From positions 1 through 5,881 of the forward strand of contig JBGCEI010000195.1 in assembly GCA_045106295.1 (NCBI GenBank): a DNA stretch of 5,881 nucleotides, given 5' to 3'. The notes under the pieces are model-generated. The model searched no databases and had not been told where the DNA came from. It saw nothing but the letters and a program-made list of their open reading frames with translations. Origin of the DNA: WTJX01 sp045106295 (GTDB taxonomy: Bacteria > Bacteroidota > Bacteroidia > Cytophagales > JAAEPT01). A program made the position numbers and the translations under genes. Shown piece by piece: positions 1 through 5,016 of this stretch. Positions within the stretch are counted from its first letter, which is position 1. Every line of letters begins with the position of its first letter.

Positions 1-25
1 TAATTGTTTTTATTACCTTTTTCAT
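1..25 (-). CDS. possible 5' end of a gene leaving the window on the left
   Basis: An ATG at 25-23 on the minus strand opens a frame that stays open to the window edge and reads MKKVIKTI. A lysine-rich start of this kind is common for genuine genes, including secreted proteins, and the position just downstream of hisF on the same strand is plausible for a following gene. Only eight codons are visible, with no clear Shine-Dalgarno sequence and no TAnnTTTG motif upstream, so this could be chance. It does not resemble the usual start of HisIE, the gene that often follows hisF. Confidence 0.25.
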
Positions 26-73
26 ATCTTATTTGTTTAATCTTCTACTTGCTTAGACACGGAGCAATTGGAA

Positions 74-130
74 AGGTTTAATTCAATGTATTTTTTATTA
101 TTGATTTAAACCTGAATTACTTTAACAGGT
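74..130 (-). terminator. weak overlapping hairpins downstream of hisF
   Basis: Two short inverted repeats overlap here. AGGTTTAA at 74-81 pairs perfectly with TTAAACCT at 106-113 (24-nt loop), and ACCTG at 110-114 pairs with CAGGT at 126-130 (11-nt loop). The two share bases 110-113, so they are mutually exclusive. In the hisF transcript the ACCTG/CAGGT hairpin forms first and is followed by an A/T-rich tract. The stems are short and AT-rich, so this is only a candidate 3' end for the hisA-hisF mRNA. The rest of 26-175 shows no gene that I can support. Confidence 0.2.
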
Positions 131-175
131 CATTTCAAGAAAGTGCTAGTAATGGTGAAAAGGTAGGGATAAGTA

Positions 176-928
176 CTATCTAACTGGAATGTGTTTATTT
201 CTCAAAAAGCTTTTCAGTTCTTGAATACCCACTTCTTTGAAGTGAAAGATACTCGCTGCCAAAGCGGCATCTGCTTTTCCTGTGGTGAATACTTCTTCAA
301 AGTGCTCTATTGCTCCTGCACCACCTGATGCAATCACTGGAATAGATAACTGACTAGAGATAGCGGATGTAATTCCATTGGCAAAACCCGTTTTTACACC
401 GTCGTTATCCATAGAAGTCAACAATATTTCCCCTGCACCACGTTCTTCCACTTCTTTTGCCCACGCTTCTGTTTCCAAATGGGTAGGCTTTGTTCCCCCG
501 TAGGTATGTACGATGTTTTTTCCGTTTAAATTTCGGGTATCAATAGCTACTACTATGCACTGGGAGCCAAATTGATTTGAAAGCTCATTGATGAGTTCGG
601 GGCGTTTTACAGCTGATGAATTAATGGAGACTTTATCTGCACCAGCCAATAAACAAGCAGACACATCTTCGATCGAACTAATTCCCCCTCCTATGGTAAA
701 TGGGATATTAATGTTCTCAGCGATTCGTTTTACTAAGTCTACTAATGTTTTTCTCTTTTCTAATGTGGCAGTGATATCTAAGAATACCAATTCATCGGCT
801 CCTTGTTCAGAATACAGAGCACCTAAGGCAACAGGATCACCGGCATCTCGTAGATTTTCGAAATTAACTCCTTTTACTGTTCTTCCATCTTTTACATCGA
901 GACAAGGGATGATTCTTTTTGCTAACAT
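176..928 (-). CDS. hisF: imidazole glycerol phosphate synthase, cyclase subunit HisF
   Basis: HisF is the cyclase subunit of cytoplasmic imidazole glycerol phosphate synthase. It uses ammonia delivered by the HisH glutaminase to convert PRFAR to IGP and AICAR in histidine synthesis. The 250-residue product has the usual length and a (beta/alpha)8 barrel. The N-terminus MLAKRIIPCLDVKDGR is canonical and fixes the ATG start. Catalytic Asp11 (CLD) and Asp130 (VVAIDTR) are both present. The phosphate-binding loops are IGGGI (79-83) and SGGAG (201-205), and TSMDNDGVKTGF (171-182) is typical of the family. It lies downstream of hisA on the same strand, but a four-helix-bundle gene and repeat DNA intervene. 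Its 57-nt leader is largely repeat sequence without a clear Shine-Dalgarno site. No hisH is in the window, so the partner must be encoded elsewhere. Confidence 0.97.
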   Translation of the reverse strand: MLAKRIIPCLDVKDGRTVKGVNFENLRDAGDPVALGALYSEQGADELVFLDITATLEKRKTLVDLVKRIAENINIPFTIGGGISSIEDVSACLLAGADKVSINSSAVKRPELINELSNQFGSQCIVVAIDTRNLNGKNIVHTYGGTKPTHLETEAWAKEVEERGAGEILLTSMDNDGVKTGFANGITSAISSQLSIPVIASGGAGAIEHFEEVFTTGKADAALAASIFHFKEVGIQELKSFLRNKHIPVR

Positions 929-936
929 GTTTTCTA

Positions 937-966
937 AATTTCAAATTTCAAATTACAGATTCCAAA
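937..966. repeat. left inverted-repeat arm flanking the four-helix-bundle gene
   Basis: The core AAATTACAGATTCCAAA (950-966) is the reverse complement, with one mismatch in 17, of 1393-1409. Pairing can continue outward: 937-948 matches the reverse complement of 1414-1425 at 10 of 12 positions, if a few unpaired bases are allowed between the blocks. The arm lies between the stop of the four-helix-bundle gene and the start of hisF. It also holds half of a local hairpin, TTACAG (953-958) with CTGTAA (968-973), which would compete with the long-range stem. Confidence 0.75.
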
Positions 967-980
967 CCTGTAAGTCTTCA
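951..980. repeat. 30-nt intergenic repeat, copy 1
   Basis: Compared base by base with 2931-2960 in the same orientation, this segment matches at 25 of 30 positions. Both share the block ATTCCAAACCT and end in CTTCA. This copy sits 5 bp beyond the stop of the four-helix-bundle gene, while the other copy spans the stop of the glycosyltransferase gene, so both lie at the 3' end of a minus-strand gene. It looks like a dispersed intergenic repeat of the kind common in Flavobacteriia; function unknown. Confidence 0.65.
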
Positions 981-985
981 TTTAA

Positions 986-1372
986 TTAACTATATTTTCT
1001 ACCTTTTTGGTCTGAATTTTTTAAATAATTCATAAATCCAGATATCTGCTTAGAAATACTAGAGGCGTGATTATAAGATGTATCAAATGCTTCTTTATCA
1101 ATATAACCTAAATCAAACGCTATAATTAGTTGACATCTCAATTCTCCTACCGACCCTTTTGCAATAGATAAAAATTGAATCAATTCTTTATTACCATCTC
1201 TTTCGTATCCTTCTGCGATATTACTCATTACAGAAATTGACGATCGTCTAATTTGATCTCTCAATGGAAAATCCATAGAAAACAACGCCTCTCTAGTCGA
1301 TTTATAAATGAACTGATTTAATAACCTAGCATCTTGCCACACTTTCAATTCCTCGAATGTTTTGCCATTCAT
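986..1372 (-). CDS. four-helix-bundle protein of the 23S rRNA intervening-sequence (S23) family
   Basis: This 128-residue protein matches the family known as 23S rRNA-IVP/S23, related in fold to the Avd accessory protein of diversity-generating retroelements. Family signatures are FEELKVWQDA (6-15), LRDQIRRSSISVMSNIAEGYER (37-58), ELIQFLSIAKGSVGELRCQL (63-82) and DLGYID (87-92). Together these form the expected helices of a small cationic bundle that assembles as an oligomer in known relatives. The biochemical role is not established. No signal peptide or membrane segment is visible. It is cotranscribed in orientation with hisA (35 bp upstream) and hisF (57 bp downstream) but has no known role in histidine synthesis. 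Imperfect inverted repeats lie on both sides, suggesting insertion as a unit. The ATG at 1372 fits the family start, and no Shine-Dalgarno site is evident. Confidence 0.9.
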   Translation of the reverse strand: MNGKTFEELKVWQDARLLNQFIYKSTREALFSMDFPLRDQIRRSSISVMSNIAEGYERDGNKELIQFLSIAKGSVGELRCQLIIAFDLGYIDKEAFDTSYNHASSISKQISGFMNYLKNSDQKGRKYS

Positions 1373-1392
1373 TAGCTTTGCTATTTTTGGTT

Positions 1393-1425
1393 TTTGGAAT
1401 CTGGAATTTAGTTGAATTTGGAATT
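1393..1425. repeat. right inverted-repeat arm flanking the four-helix-bundle gene
   Basis: TTTGGAATCTGGAATTT (1393-1409) is the inverted counterpart of 950-966 with one mismatch. GAATTTGGAATT (1414-1425) is a weaker counterpart of 937-948. The arm overlaps hisA: the hisA stop (1408-1410) and its last codons lie inside it. Spacing between the arms is about 430 bp, entirely filled by the four-helix-bundle gene and its short flanks. Confidence 0.75.
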
Positions 1426-2136
1426 AAACTCTTGAAAGTCTTTTAAGCTAATTTTCCCTTCGTAGAATGCTTTTCCAATCACTACTCCGTACAAATTTAA
1501 CTCTTGTAATTCATACAAATCGTCCATACAGCTCACCCCTCCACTGGCTATGATATTTAATTCAGGAAATTGTTCTTGCATGTCTTTGTACATCTGCACA
1601 GAAGGTCCTTGCATCATCCCGTCTTTTGCTACATCTGTACTGATGGTGTATTGAATTCCTTTTTGGGTGTATTTATCAATAAAGTCCATCAATGGGGCTT
1701 CGGTCGTTTCTTGCCATCCACCTACGGCAATATTTCCGTCTTTGGCATCTGCCCCTAAGATTATTTTCTCATTGCCGTAGGTTTCGATCCATTCAGTAAA
1801 TAAGACTTCATTTTTTATGGCAATACTACCACCTGTTACCTGAGTGGCGCCACTTTCGAACGCAATTTTAATATCTTCGTTCGATTGAATTCCTCCTCCA
1901 AAGTCTACCACTAAACTGGTGTTAGATGTAATACTTTCTAATACATTTCTGTTGACAATCGTTTTTTGCTTTTCTCCATCCAAATCGACTAAATGCAATC
2001 GTTTGATACCTGCGTCTTCAAACTGTTTGGCAACCTCTAATGGGTTGTCGTTGTACTTCGTTTTCTGATTGTAATCACCTTTGGTCAGTCGGACACACTT
2101 CCCGTCAATAATGTCGATGGCTGGAATAAGATACAT
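1408..2136 (-). CDS. hisA: ProFAR isomerase HisA
   Basis: HisA (1-(5-phosphoribosyl)-5-[(5-phosphoribosylamino)methylideneamino]imidazole-4-carboxamide isomerase) performs the Amadori rearrangement of ProFAR to PRFAR, the substrate of HisF. The 242-residue (beta/alpha)8 barrel has normal length. The N-terminus MYLIPAIDIIDGKCVRL carries catalytic Asp8; the second catalytic aspartate is Asp130 in LGADAKDG. Phosphate-binding segments are FGGGIQS (79-85) and ASGGVS (197-202), and STDVAKDGMMQGPS (166-179) and GGW (139-141) are family-typical. The last residues, NSKFN, are encoded by the flanking repeat, so the native C-terminus may have been rewritten by repeat insertion; the barrel itself is intact. 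It begins the minus-strand hisA-hisF unit and diverges from rsmI. The usual upstream neighbour hisH is absent. Confidence 0.96.
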   Translation of the reverse strand: MYLIPAIDIIDGKCVRLTKGDYNQKTKYNDNPLEVAKQFEDAGIKRLHLVDLDGEKQKTIVNRNVLESITSNTSLVVDFGGGIQSNEDIKIAFESGATQVTGGSIAIKNEVLFTEWIETYGNEKIILGADAKDGNIAVGGWQETTEAPLMDFIDKYTQKGIQYTISTDVAKDGMMQGPSVQMYKDMQEQFPELNIIASGGVSCMDDLYELQELNLYGVVIGKAFYEGKISLKDFQEFNSKFN

Positions 2137-2155
2137 ATGCTTTCTTTAAAGAAGA

Positions 2156-2163
2156 CAAATTTA
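2156..2163 (-). promoter_or_regulatory. candidate -7 box for hisA
   Basis: Read on the minus strand this is TAAATTTG, a match to the Bacteroidota -7 consensus TAnnTTTG. It lies 20 bp upstream of the hisA ATG, which would give a leader of roughly 10-15 nt. No TTG is found at the expected -33 spacing, so the call rests on the -7 motif and position alone. Confidence 0.4.
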
Positions 2164-2168
2164 GTACA

Positions 2169-2210
2169 AAGTATTTAGTATCTCGTATCTGATATCAAGT
2201 ATTTAGTATC
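2169..2210. repeat. 14-nt direct repeat in the hisA/rsmI divergent spacer
   Basis: AAGTATTTAGTATC occurs twice without mismatch, at 2169-2182 and 2197-2210, a period of 28 bp. Between them lies related TA/TC-rich sequence (CGTATCTGATATC), which gives the region a partly palindromic look. It sits between the candidate hisA and rsmI -7 motifs. It may be a dispersed intergenic repeat or a pair of binding sites; the sequence does not decide this. Confidence 0.7.
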
Positions 2211-2226
2211 ATGTACTTCAAACCAT

Positions 2227-2234
2227 TACCTTTG
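2227..2234 (+). promoter_or_regulatory. candidate -7 box for rsmI
   Basis: TACCTTTG matches the Bacteroidota -7 consensus TAnnTTTG. It ends only 7 bp before the rsmI ATG at 2242. Transcription starting at the normal distance would begin at or within a few bases of the start codon, giving a leaderless or almost leaderless mRNA. No good -33 TTG is present; TTTAG at 2202-2206 lies slightly far upstream. Confidence 0.5.
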
Positions 2235-2241
2235 TTTCTTT

Positions 2242-2928
2242 ATGGAACAAGAGACTACACATACCTTACTTTACCTGATCCCCACTCCTATTGGAAACTT
2301 AGAAGATATCACGCTTCGATCGCTACGTTTACTGAAGGAAGTTGATGTTATTCTTGCTGAAGACACCCGTACGTCTGGTAAACTATTAAAGCATTATGAA
2401 ATAAATACTAAGCTTCAATCTTACCATACTTTCAACGAACATAAGGTGATGAATCACTTGGTCGAAAGGATGCAGAAAGGTGAAGTCTTTGCCTTAATTT
2501 CAGATGCGGGTACTCCAGGTATTTCTGATCCTGGTTTTTTATTGGCTCGTGCTGCCTTGGAAGCAAACTTAAAAATAGAATGTTTACCTGGTCCTACCGC
2601 TTTTGTTCCTGCCTTAGTAAAATCTGGTTTTCCATGCGATAAATTCGTTTTTGAAGGTTTCTTACCTCATAAAAAAGGACGACAAACTCGATTGAAACTA
2701 TTGGCTGAAGAAAACAGAACCATTGTTTTGTATGAATCCCCTCATCGCTTGGTAAAAACAATAGATCAACTGATTGAGCATCTTGGAGAAGAACGTTTGG
2801 TTTCCGTTTCTAGGGAATTGACTAAACTACACGAGGAAACGATTACTGCTCCACTCTCTGAATTAAAAGTTCATTTTGCTGCTCGTGCTCCAAAAGGAGA
2901 AATTGTGATGGTGGTTTGTGGGAGGTAG
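2242..2928 (+). CDS. rsmI: 16S rRNA (cytidine-1402-2'-O)-methyltransferase RsmI
   Basis: RsmI uses S-adenosylmethionine to methylate the 2'-O of C1402 in the 30S decoding centre, and belongs to the tetrapyrrole methylase superfamily. Family signatures are PTPIGNLEDITLRSL (14-28), AEDTRTS (39-45), SDAGTPGISDPG (87-98), PGPTAFVPALVKSGFP (116-131), FEGFLPHKKGRQTRL (137-151), YESPHRL (164-170), SRELTKLHEE (190-199) and PKGEIVMVV (217-225). At 228 residues it is shorter than the roughly 280-residue proteobacterial form. It ends just after the catalytic domain and lacks the C-terminal extension, which appears normal for this phylum. It is monocistronic, diverging from hisA and converging on the glycosyltransferase gene. 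The ATG is fixed by the closeness of the first motif and the promoter. Confidence 0.95.
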   Translation: MEQETTHTLLYLIPTPIGNLEDITLRSLRLLKEVDVILAEDTRTSGKLLKHYEINTKLQSYHTFNEHKVMNHLVERMQKGEVFALISDAGTPGISDPGFLLARAALEANLKIECLPGPTAFVPALVKSGFPCDKFVFEGFLPHKKGRQTRLKLLAEENRTIVLYESPHRLVKTIDQLIEHLGEERLVSVSRELTKLHEETITAPLSELKVHFAARAPKGEIVMVVCGR

Positions 2929-2930
2929 GT

Positions 2931-2960
2931 AATTCCAAATTCCAAACCTTTAGGGCTTCA
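2931..2960. repeat. 30-nt intergenic repeat, copy 2
   Basis: This copy matches 951-980 at 25 of 30 positions. It fills the gap between the convergent rsmI and glycosyltransferase genes and includes the glycosyltransferase stop codon (2958-2960). Only a 4-bp inverted repeat (AGGT 2927-2930, ACCT 2946-2949) is seen, so it is not a convincing terminator by structure. Confidence 0.65.
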
Positions 2961-4118
2961 ATGTCTCAAAACGTTCACAACAAAATCATCCAAATCCTCA
3001 ACCGCTTTTTCTTTTGAAAACTGCCTTTCGGCTAATTTTCTCGATTGATCTTGTACTTGTTTTAACTTTACCTTATCAGAAAGAAAAGGCTTGAGTTGTT
3101 GAACAAACTCTTCAGGTTGATTTGGATTGTAAGAAAAACCACAACCTTCTTTTTCAATTAGAGCTTTAATCCATCCTTGGAAGTTGATAATAACAAATTT
3201 ACCTGCTGCTAAACCATCAAAGAATTTATTAGGTGAGCCAGTAGCCAAAAGAGGTTTATCCCAGAAAGAAACATACACCGCTTCACACTTCTTCATCAAC
3301 TGAACTATCTGCTCTCTATTACCAAATGGGTAGAATGTGATATTTGTTAGTTTTTGTTGTTCACTTTTCTTTTTAATACGCTCCAACTCTGAACCTTCTC
3401 CTGCAACGATAAATTCAAGGGCTAGCTTCTCTTGTTTCGCGTGATTGGCCGCAGCCAATAAAAATTCTATATGGTTCGCTTTCCCTATGGTTCCAAAGTA
3501 ACCTATCGTAAATGGTTGCTGTGTTTCTTTACTGGGTAAATACGTGATGGTATCGGCAATATTAGGAATGCAAACACTCTGTATTTTTGGTGCTTTTTGT
3601 TTTATGTATTTCTGAATGTCAGGAGAGAGGGCAACAAGTCTATCTGATTTCCTGTACACTAATTTTTCAAATGAATGCAACAACCATTTCAATAAAGGGT
3701 TTTTAATAATTCCCATCTGAATAGGAACAGCCGGCCAAAGATCTCCTACTTCAAAGAAATAAGGAGTACGTTTTATCCATTTAAGGTAAAGTGCCACCAC
3801 TCCTGTAGAAAGCGGTGTTGTCATGACGTAGTTTAGGTCTACATCTTTAATTCTACTGGCTAATTGAATAGATTGATTGATAAAACGAAGAAAAGCGATA
3901 ATGCGCTGAAAAAATGATAAATGATTGGAATAAGGAATAGGCAAGTAATGTACTTTAATGCCTTCTACTTCTTTAACTTGGTATTCCTCCTGATCATGAG
4001 CTGTGATCATTTCTACGGTATGCCCTTTACCTACTAATCCTTTGGCTAAATAGTAGGAACGTAACCCTCCACCTTCTTCTGGAATTTTAAAATACTGGTG
4101 GAAGTAGAGGATTTTCAT
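2958..4118 (-). CDS. family 4 glycosyltransferase (WbuB-like)
   Basis: This is a 386-residue GT-B fold, retaining glycosyltransferase of family GT4. Members transfer a sugar from a nucleotide sugar during surface polysaccharide or glycan synthesis on the cytoplasmic face of the membrane. The N-terminal acceptor domain starts MKILYFHQYF with the glycine-rich loop EEGGGLRSYYLAKGL (14-28) and contains FEVGDLWPAVPIQMG (122-136). The C-terminal donor domain has IGYFGTIGKANH (205-216), FIVAGEGSE (236-244), the FYPFG turn (262-266) and SPNKFFDGLAAGKFVI (295-310), where D301 stands at the second acid of the EX7E-type motif, as is common in WbuB-like proteins. No signal peptide or clear transmembrane helix is seen. 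Donor and acceptor sugars cannot be told from sequence. It stands alone, with no polysaccharide cluster nearby. A SD-like AAGGT precedes the ATG by 8 nt. Confidence 0.88.
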   Translation of the reverse strand: MKILYFHQYFKIPEEGGGLRSYYLAKGLVGKGHTVEMITAHDQEEYQVKEVEGIKVHYLPIPYSNHLSFFQRIIAFLRFINQSIQLASRIKDVDLNYVMTTPLSTGVVALYLKWIKRTPYFFEVGDLWPAVPIQMGIIKNPLLKWLLHSFEKLVYRKSDRLVALSPDIQKYIKQKAPKIQSVCIPNIADTITYLPSKETQQPFTIGYFGTIGKANHIEFLLAAANHAKQEKLALEFIVAGEGSELERIKKKSEQQKLTNITFYPFGNREQIVQLMKKCEAVYVSFWDKPLLATGSPNKFFDGLAAGKFVIINFQGWIKALIEKEGCGFSYNPNQPEEFVQQLKPFLSDKVKLKQVQDQSRKLAERQFSKEKAVEDLDDFVVNVLRH

Positions 4119-4166
4119 TTAGTCTACCTTGTTAAGAATGATGCCTTATCTGCAAGAGACTTACTA

Positions 4167-4415
4167 TTAAGCATACTTTTTTACCGGAACGCCTAATTCA
4201 TAAAGAGCCTCTGGATCAAAATCTGCTTCGTTTTCCCATTCTATAGAATCAAAAGATACTCGAACAGTATTAAACAACCTTTTATCTTTTAACTCCTTGA
4301 AAACACCCTTATCCAAATATGGTTTCATATCAAACATTCTCTTTTCACTATTTTCAAAAGTGATTACTAATTGATAATCTTCTAAGGGTTCTACATTTAT
4401 AACTTTTAAATACAT
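4167..4415 (-). CDS. DUF2442 domain protein
   Basis: An 82-residue protein that is essentially one DUF2442 domain. Recognisable features are V6-x-V8-EPLEDYQLVITFEN (9-22), the RMFDMKPYL segment (26-34), GVFKELKD (37-44), VRVSFDSIEWENEADFDPEALYELG (51-75). The function is unknown; in a Nitrosomonas protein of known structure the domain is fused to a helix-turn-helix, which suggests a regulatory role for some members. It starts only 5 bp after the stop of the DUF4160 gene, so the pair is almost certainly cotranscribed and probably translationally coupled. A DUF4160-DUF2442 pair recurs in many bacteria and is often suspected to be toxin-antitoxin-like. This is inference, with no catalytic motif visible. 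Confidence 0.88.
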   Translation of the reverse strand: MYLKVINVEPLEDYQLVITFENSEKRMFDMKPYLDKGVFKELKDKRLFNTVRVSFDSIEWENEADFDPEALYELGVPVKKYA

Positions 4416-4420
4416 GATAT

Positions 4421-4687
4421 TTACTTTAACGGATCTATTTGAAAAGGTTTTTCACCGTTTTGACAAAGCTCACAATCAGCCATTAGTTCCTCTCTGTGAA
4501 TTTCTATCCATGCTTGTACCAATTTTGTTTGTTTTTTTGGCATCTCACCTTTGGTTAATTCACCGTTTTCTAGATTAAAAACTGCTGTTGAGTCCTGATA
4601 ATAGACATGAATATGCGGTGGATTATGTTCCTTTGGACCATAAAACATCCGAACTATAATTCCGTAAAACATGGAGATTGTTGGCAT
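4421..4687 (-). CDS. DUF4160 domain protein
   Basis: An 88-residue protein matching DUF4160 over its full length. The start MPTISMFYGIIVRMFY (1-16) is the family signature and fixes the ATG. It is followed by the histidine cluster HNPPHIHVYY (21-30), which could bind metal or act in catalysis. Then come FNLENGELTKGEMP (37-50), the tryptophan-containing helix LVQAWIEIHREELM (56-69), and the C-terminal PFQIDPL. The biochemical function is unknown. It lies 5 bp upstream of the DUF2442 gene, with which it forms a tight two-gene unit resembling a toxin-antitoxin module; which partner would be the toxin cannot be judged here. A 74-bp gap separates it from the upstream 71-residue gene. Confidence 0.88.
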   Translation of the reverse strand: MPTISMFYGIIVRMFYGPKEHNPPHIHVYYQDSTAVFNLENGELTKGEMPKKQTKLVQAWIEIHREELMADCELCQNGEKPFQIDPLK

Positions 4688-4698
4688 AGTCTTTTATC

Positions 4699-4706
4699 TA
4701 AATATA
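4699..4706 (-). promoter_or_regulatory. possible -7 box for the DUF4160-DUF2442 pair
   Basis: On the minus strand the bases read TATATTTA, one base off the consensus TAnnTTTG, 11 bp upstream of the DUF4160 ATG. In such AT-rich DNA a near match is weak evidence. No -33 TTG was found at the right spacing. Confidence 0.22.
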
Positions 4707-4761
4707 ATGATTTTTGAGTTTAAAAACTAGATATAGAGTATAATCACCCTCACCTTGAATG

Positions 4762-4977
4762 TTATGTCAAAGTTATAAACCCTTCAGTCCAATGGTCTTT
4801 ATTAATTTCATATTCATCAATTTCAAACCCCTCAATAGTACGTTTAAACCCCTCCTGTTCTCTTAACCTATGAACAGCATTTTCAGCTTCATGTTTAGTT
4901 GAATAGACTCCAATAAGTTTTGTTTCGTCACAACCATCTAAATCATATGAATGTTGAAGAATAAATACAGTTTTCAC
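4762..4977 (-). CDS. small conserved protein, DUF7336-like
   Basis: A 71-residue acidic protein recalling a family of small conserved proteins (annotated as DUF7336, from memory) with pattern VFILQHSYDLDGCDETKLIGVYS (4-26), a helical EAENAVHRLREQEGF (30-44), and the ending FEIDEYEINKDHWTEGF (51-67). The function is not known; there is no signal peptide or catalytic signature. The start is GTG at 4977-4975: the protein contains no internal methionine, no ATG lies between this codon and the upstream in-frame stop at 5001-4999, and the family begins at this point. It lies 39 bp after the homoserine dehydrogenase stop, with a candidate promoter overlapping the end of that gene, so it may be transcribed independently. 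Probably an accessory gene. Confidence 0.8.
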   Translation of the reverse strand: MKTVFILQHSYDLDGCDETKLIGVYSTKHEAENAVHRLREQEGFKRTIEGFEIDEYEINKDHWTEGFITLT

Positions 4978-5016
4978 TTTTGTTATTTTTAATTTTACTT
5001 AGCAAATAAATACATA

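Noticed and set aside
588..989. 133-codon open frame on the plus strand
   Set aside because: It is antisense to hisF, has no recognisable protein features, and runs into repeat DNA; a shadow of a certain gene.
1382..1389. TATTTTTG on the plus strand as a promoter
   Set aside because: It matches the -7 motif but points antisense into hisA with no gene downstream; a chance match in AT-rich DNA.
935..1430. Diversity-generating retroelement
   Set aside because: The four-helix-bundle protein is related to Avd, but there is no reverse transcriptase, template repeat or variable-region gene in the window.
1570..1758. 62-codon open frame on the plus strand
   Set aside because: Lies entirely inside hisA on the opposite strand with no family resemblance.
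2927..2949. Bidirectional terminator between rsmI and the glycosyltransferase gene
   Set aside because: Only a 4-bp AGGT/ACCT inverted repeat with no T-tract; too weak to call.
4717..4728. AGTTTAAAAACT palindrome between the 71-residue gene and DUF4160 as a terminator or operator
   Set aside because: Short, AT-only apart from one G-C pair, with a loop too tight for a full stem.
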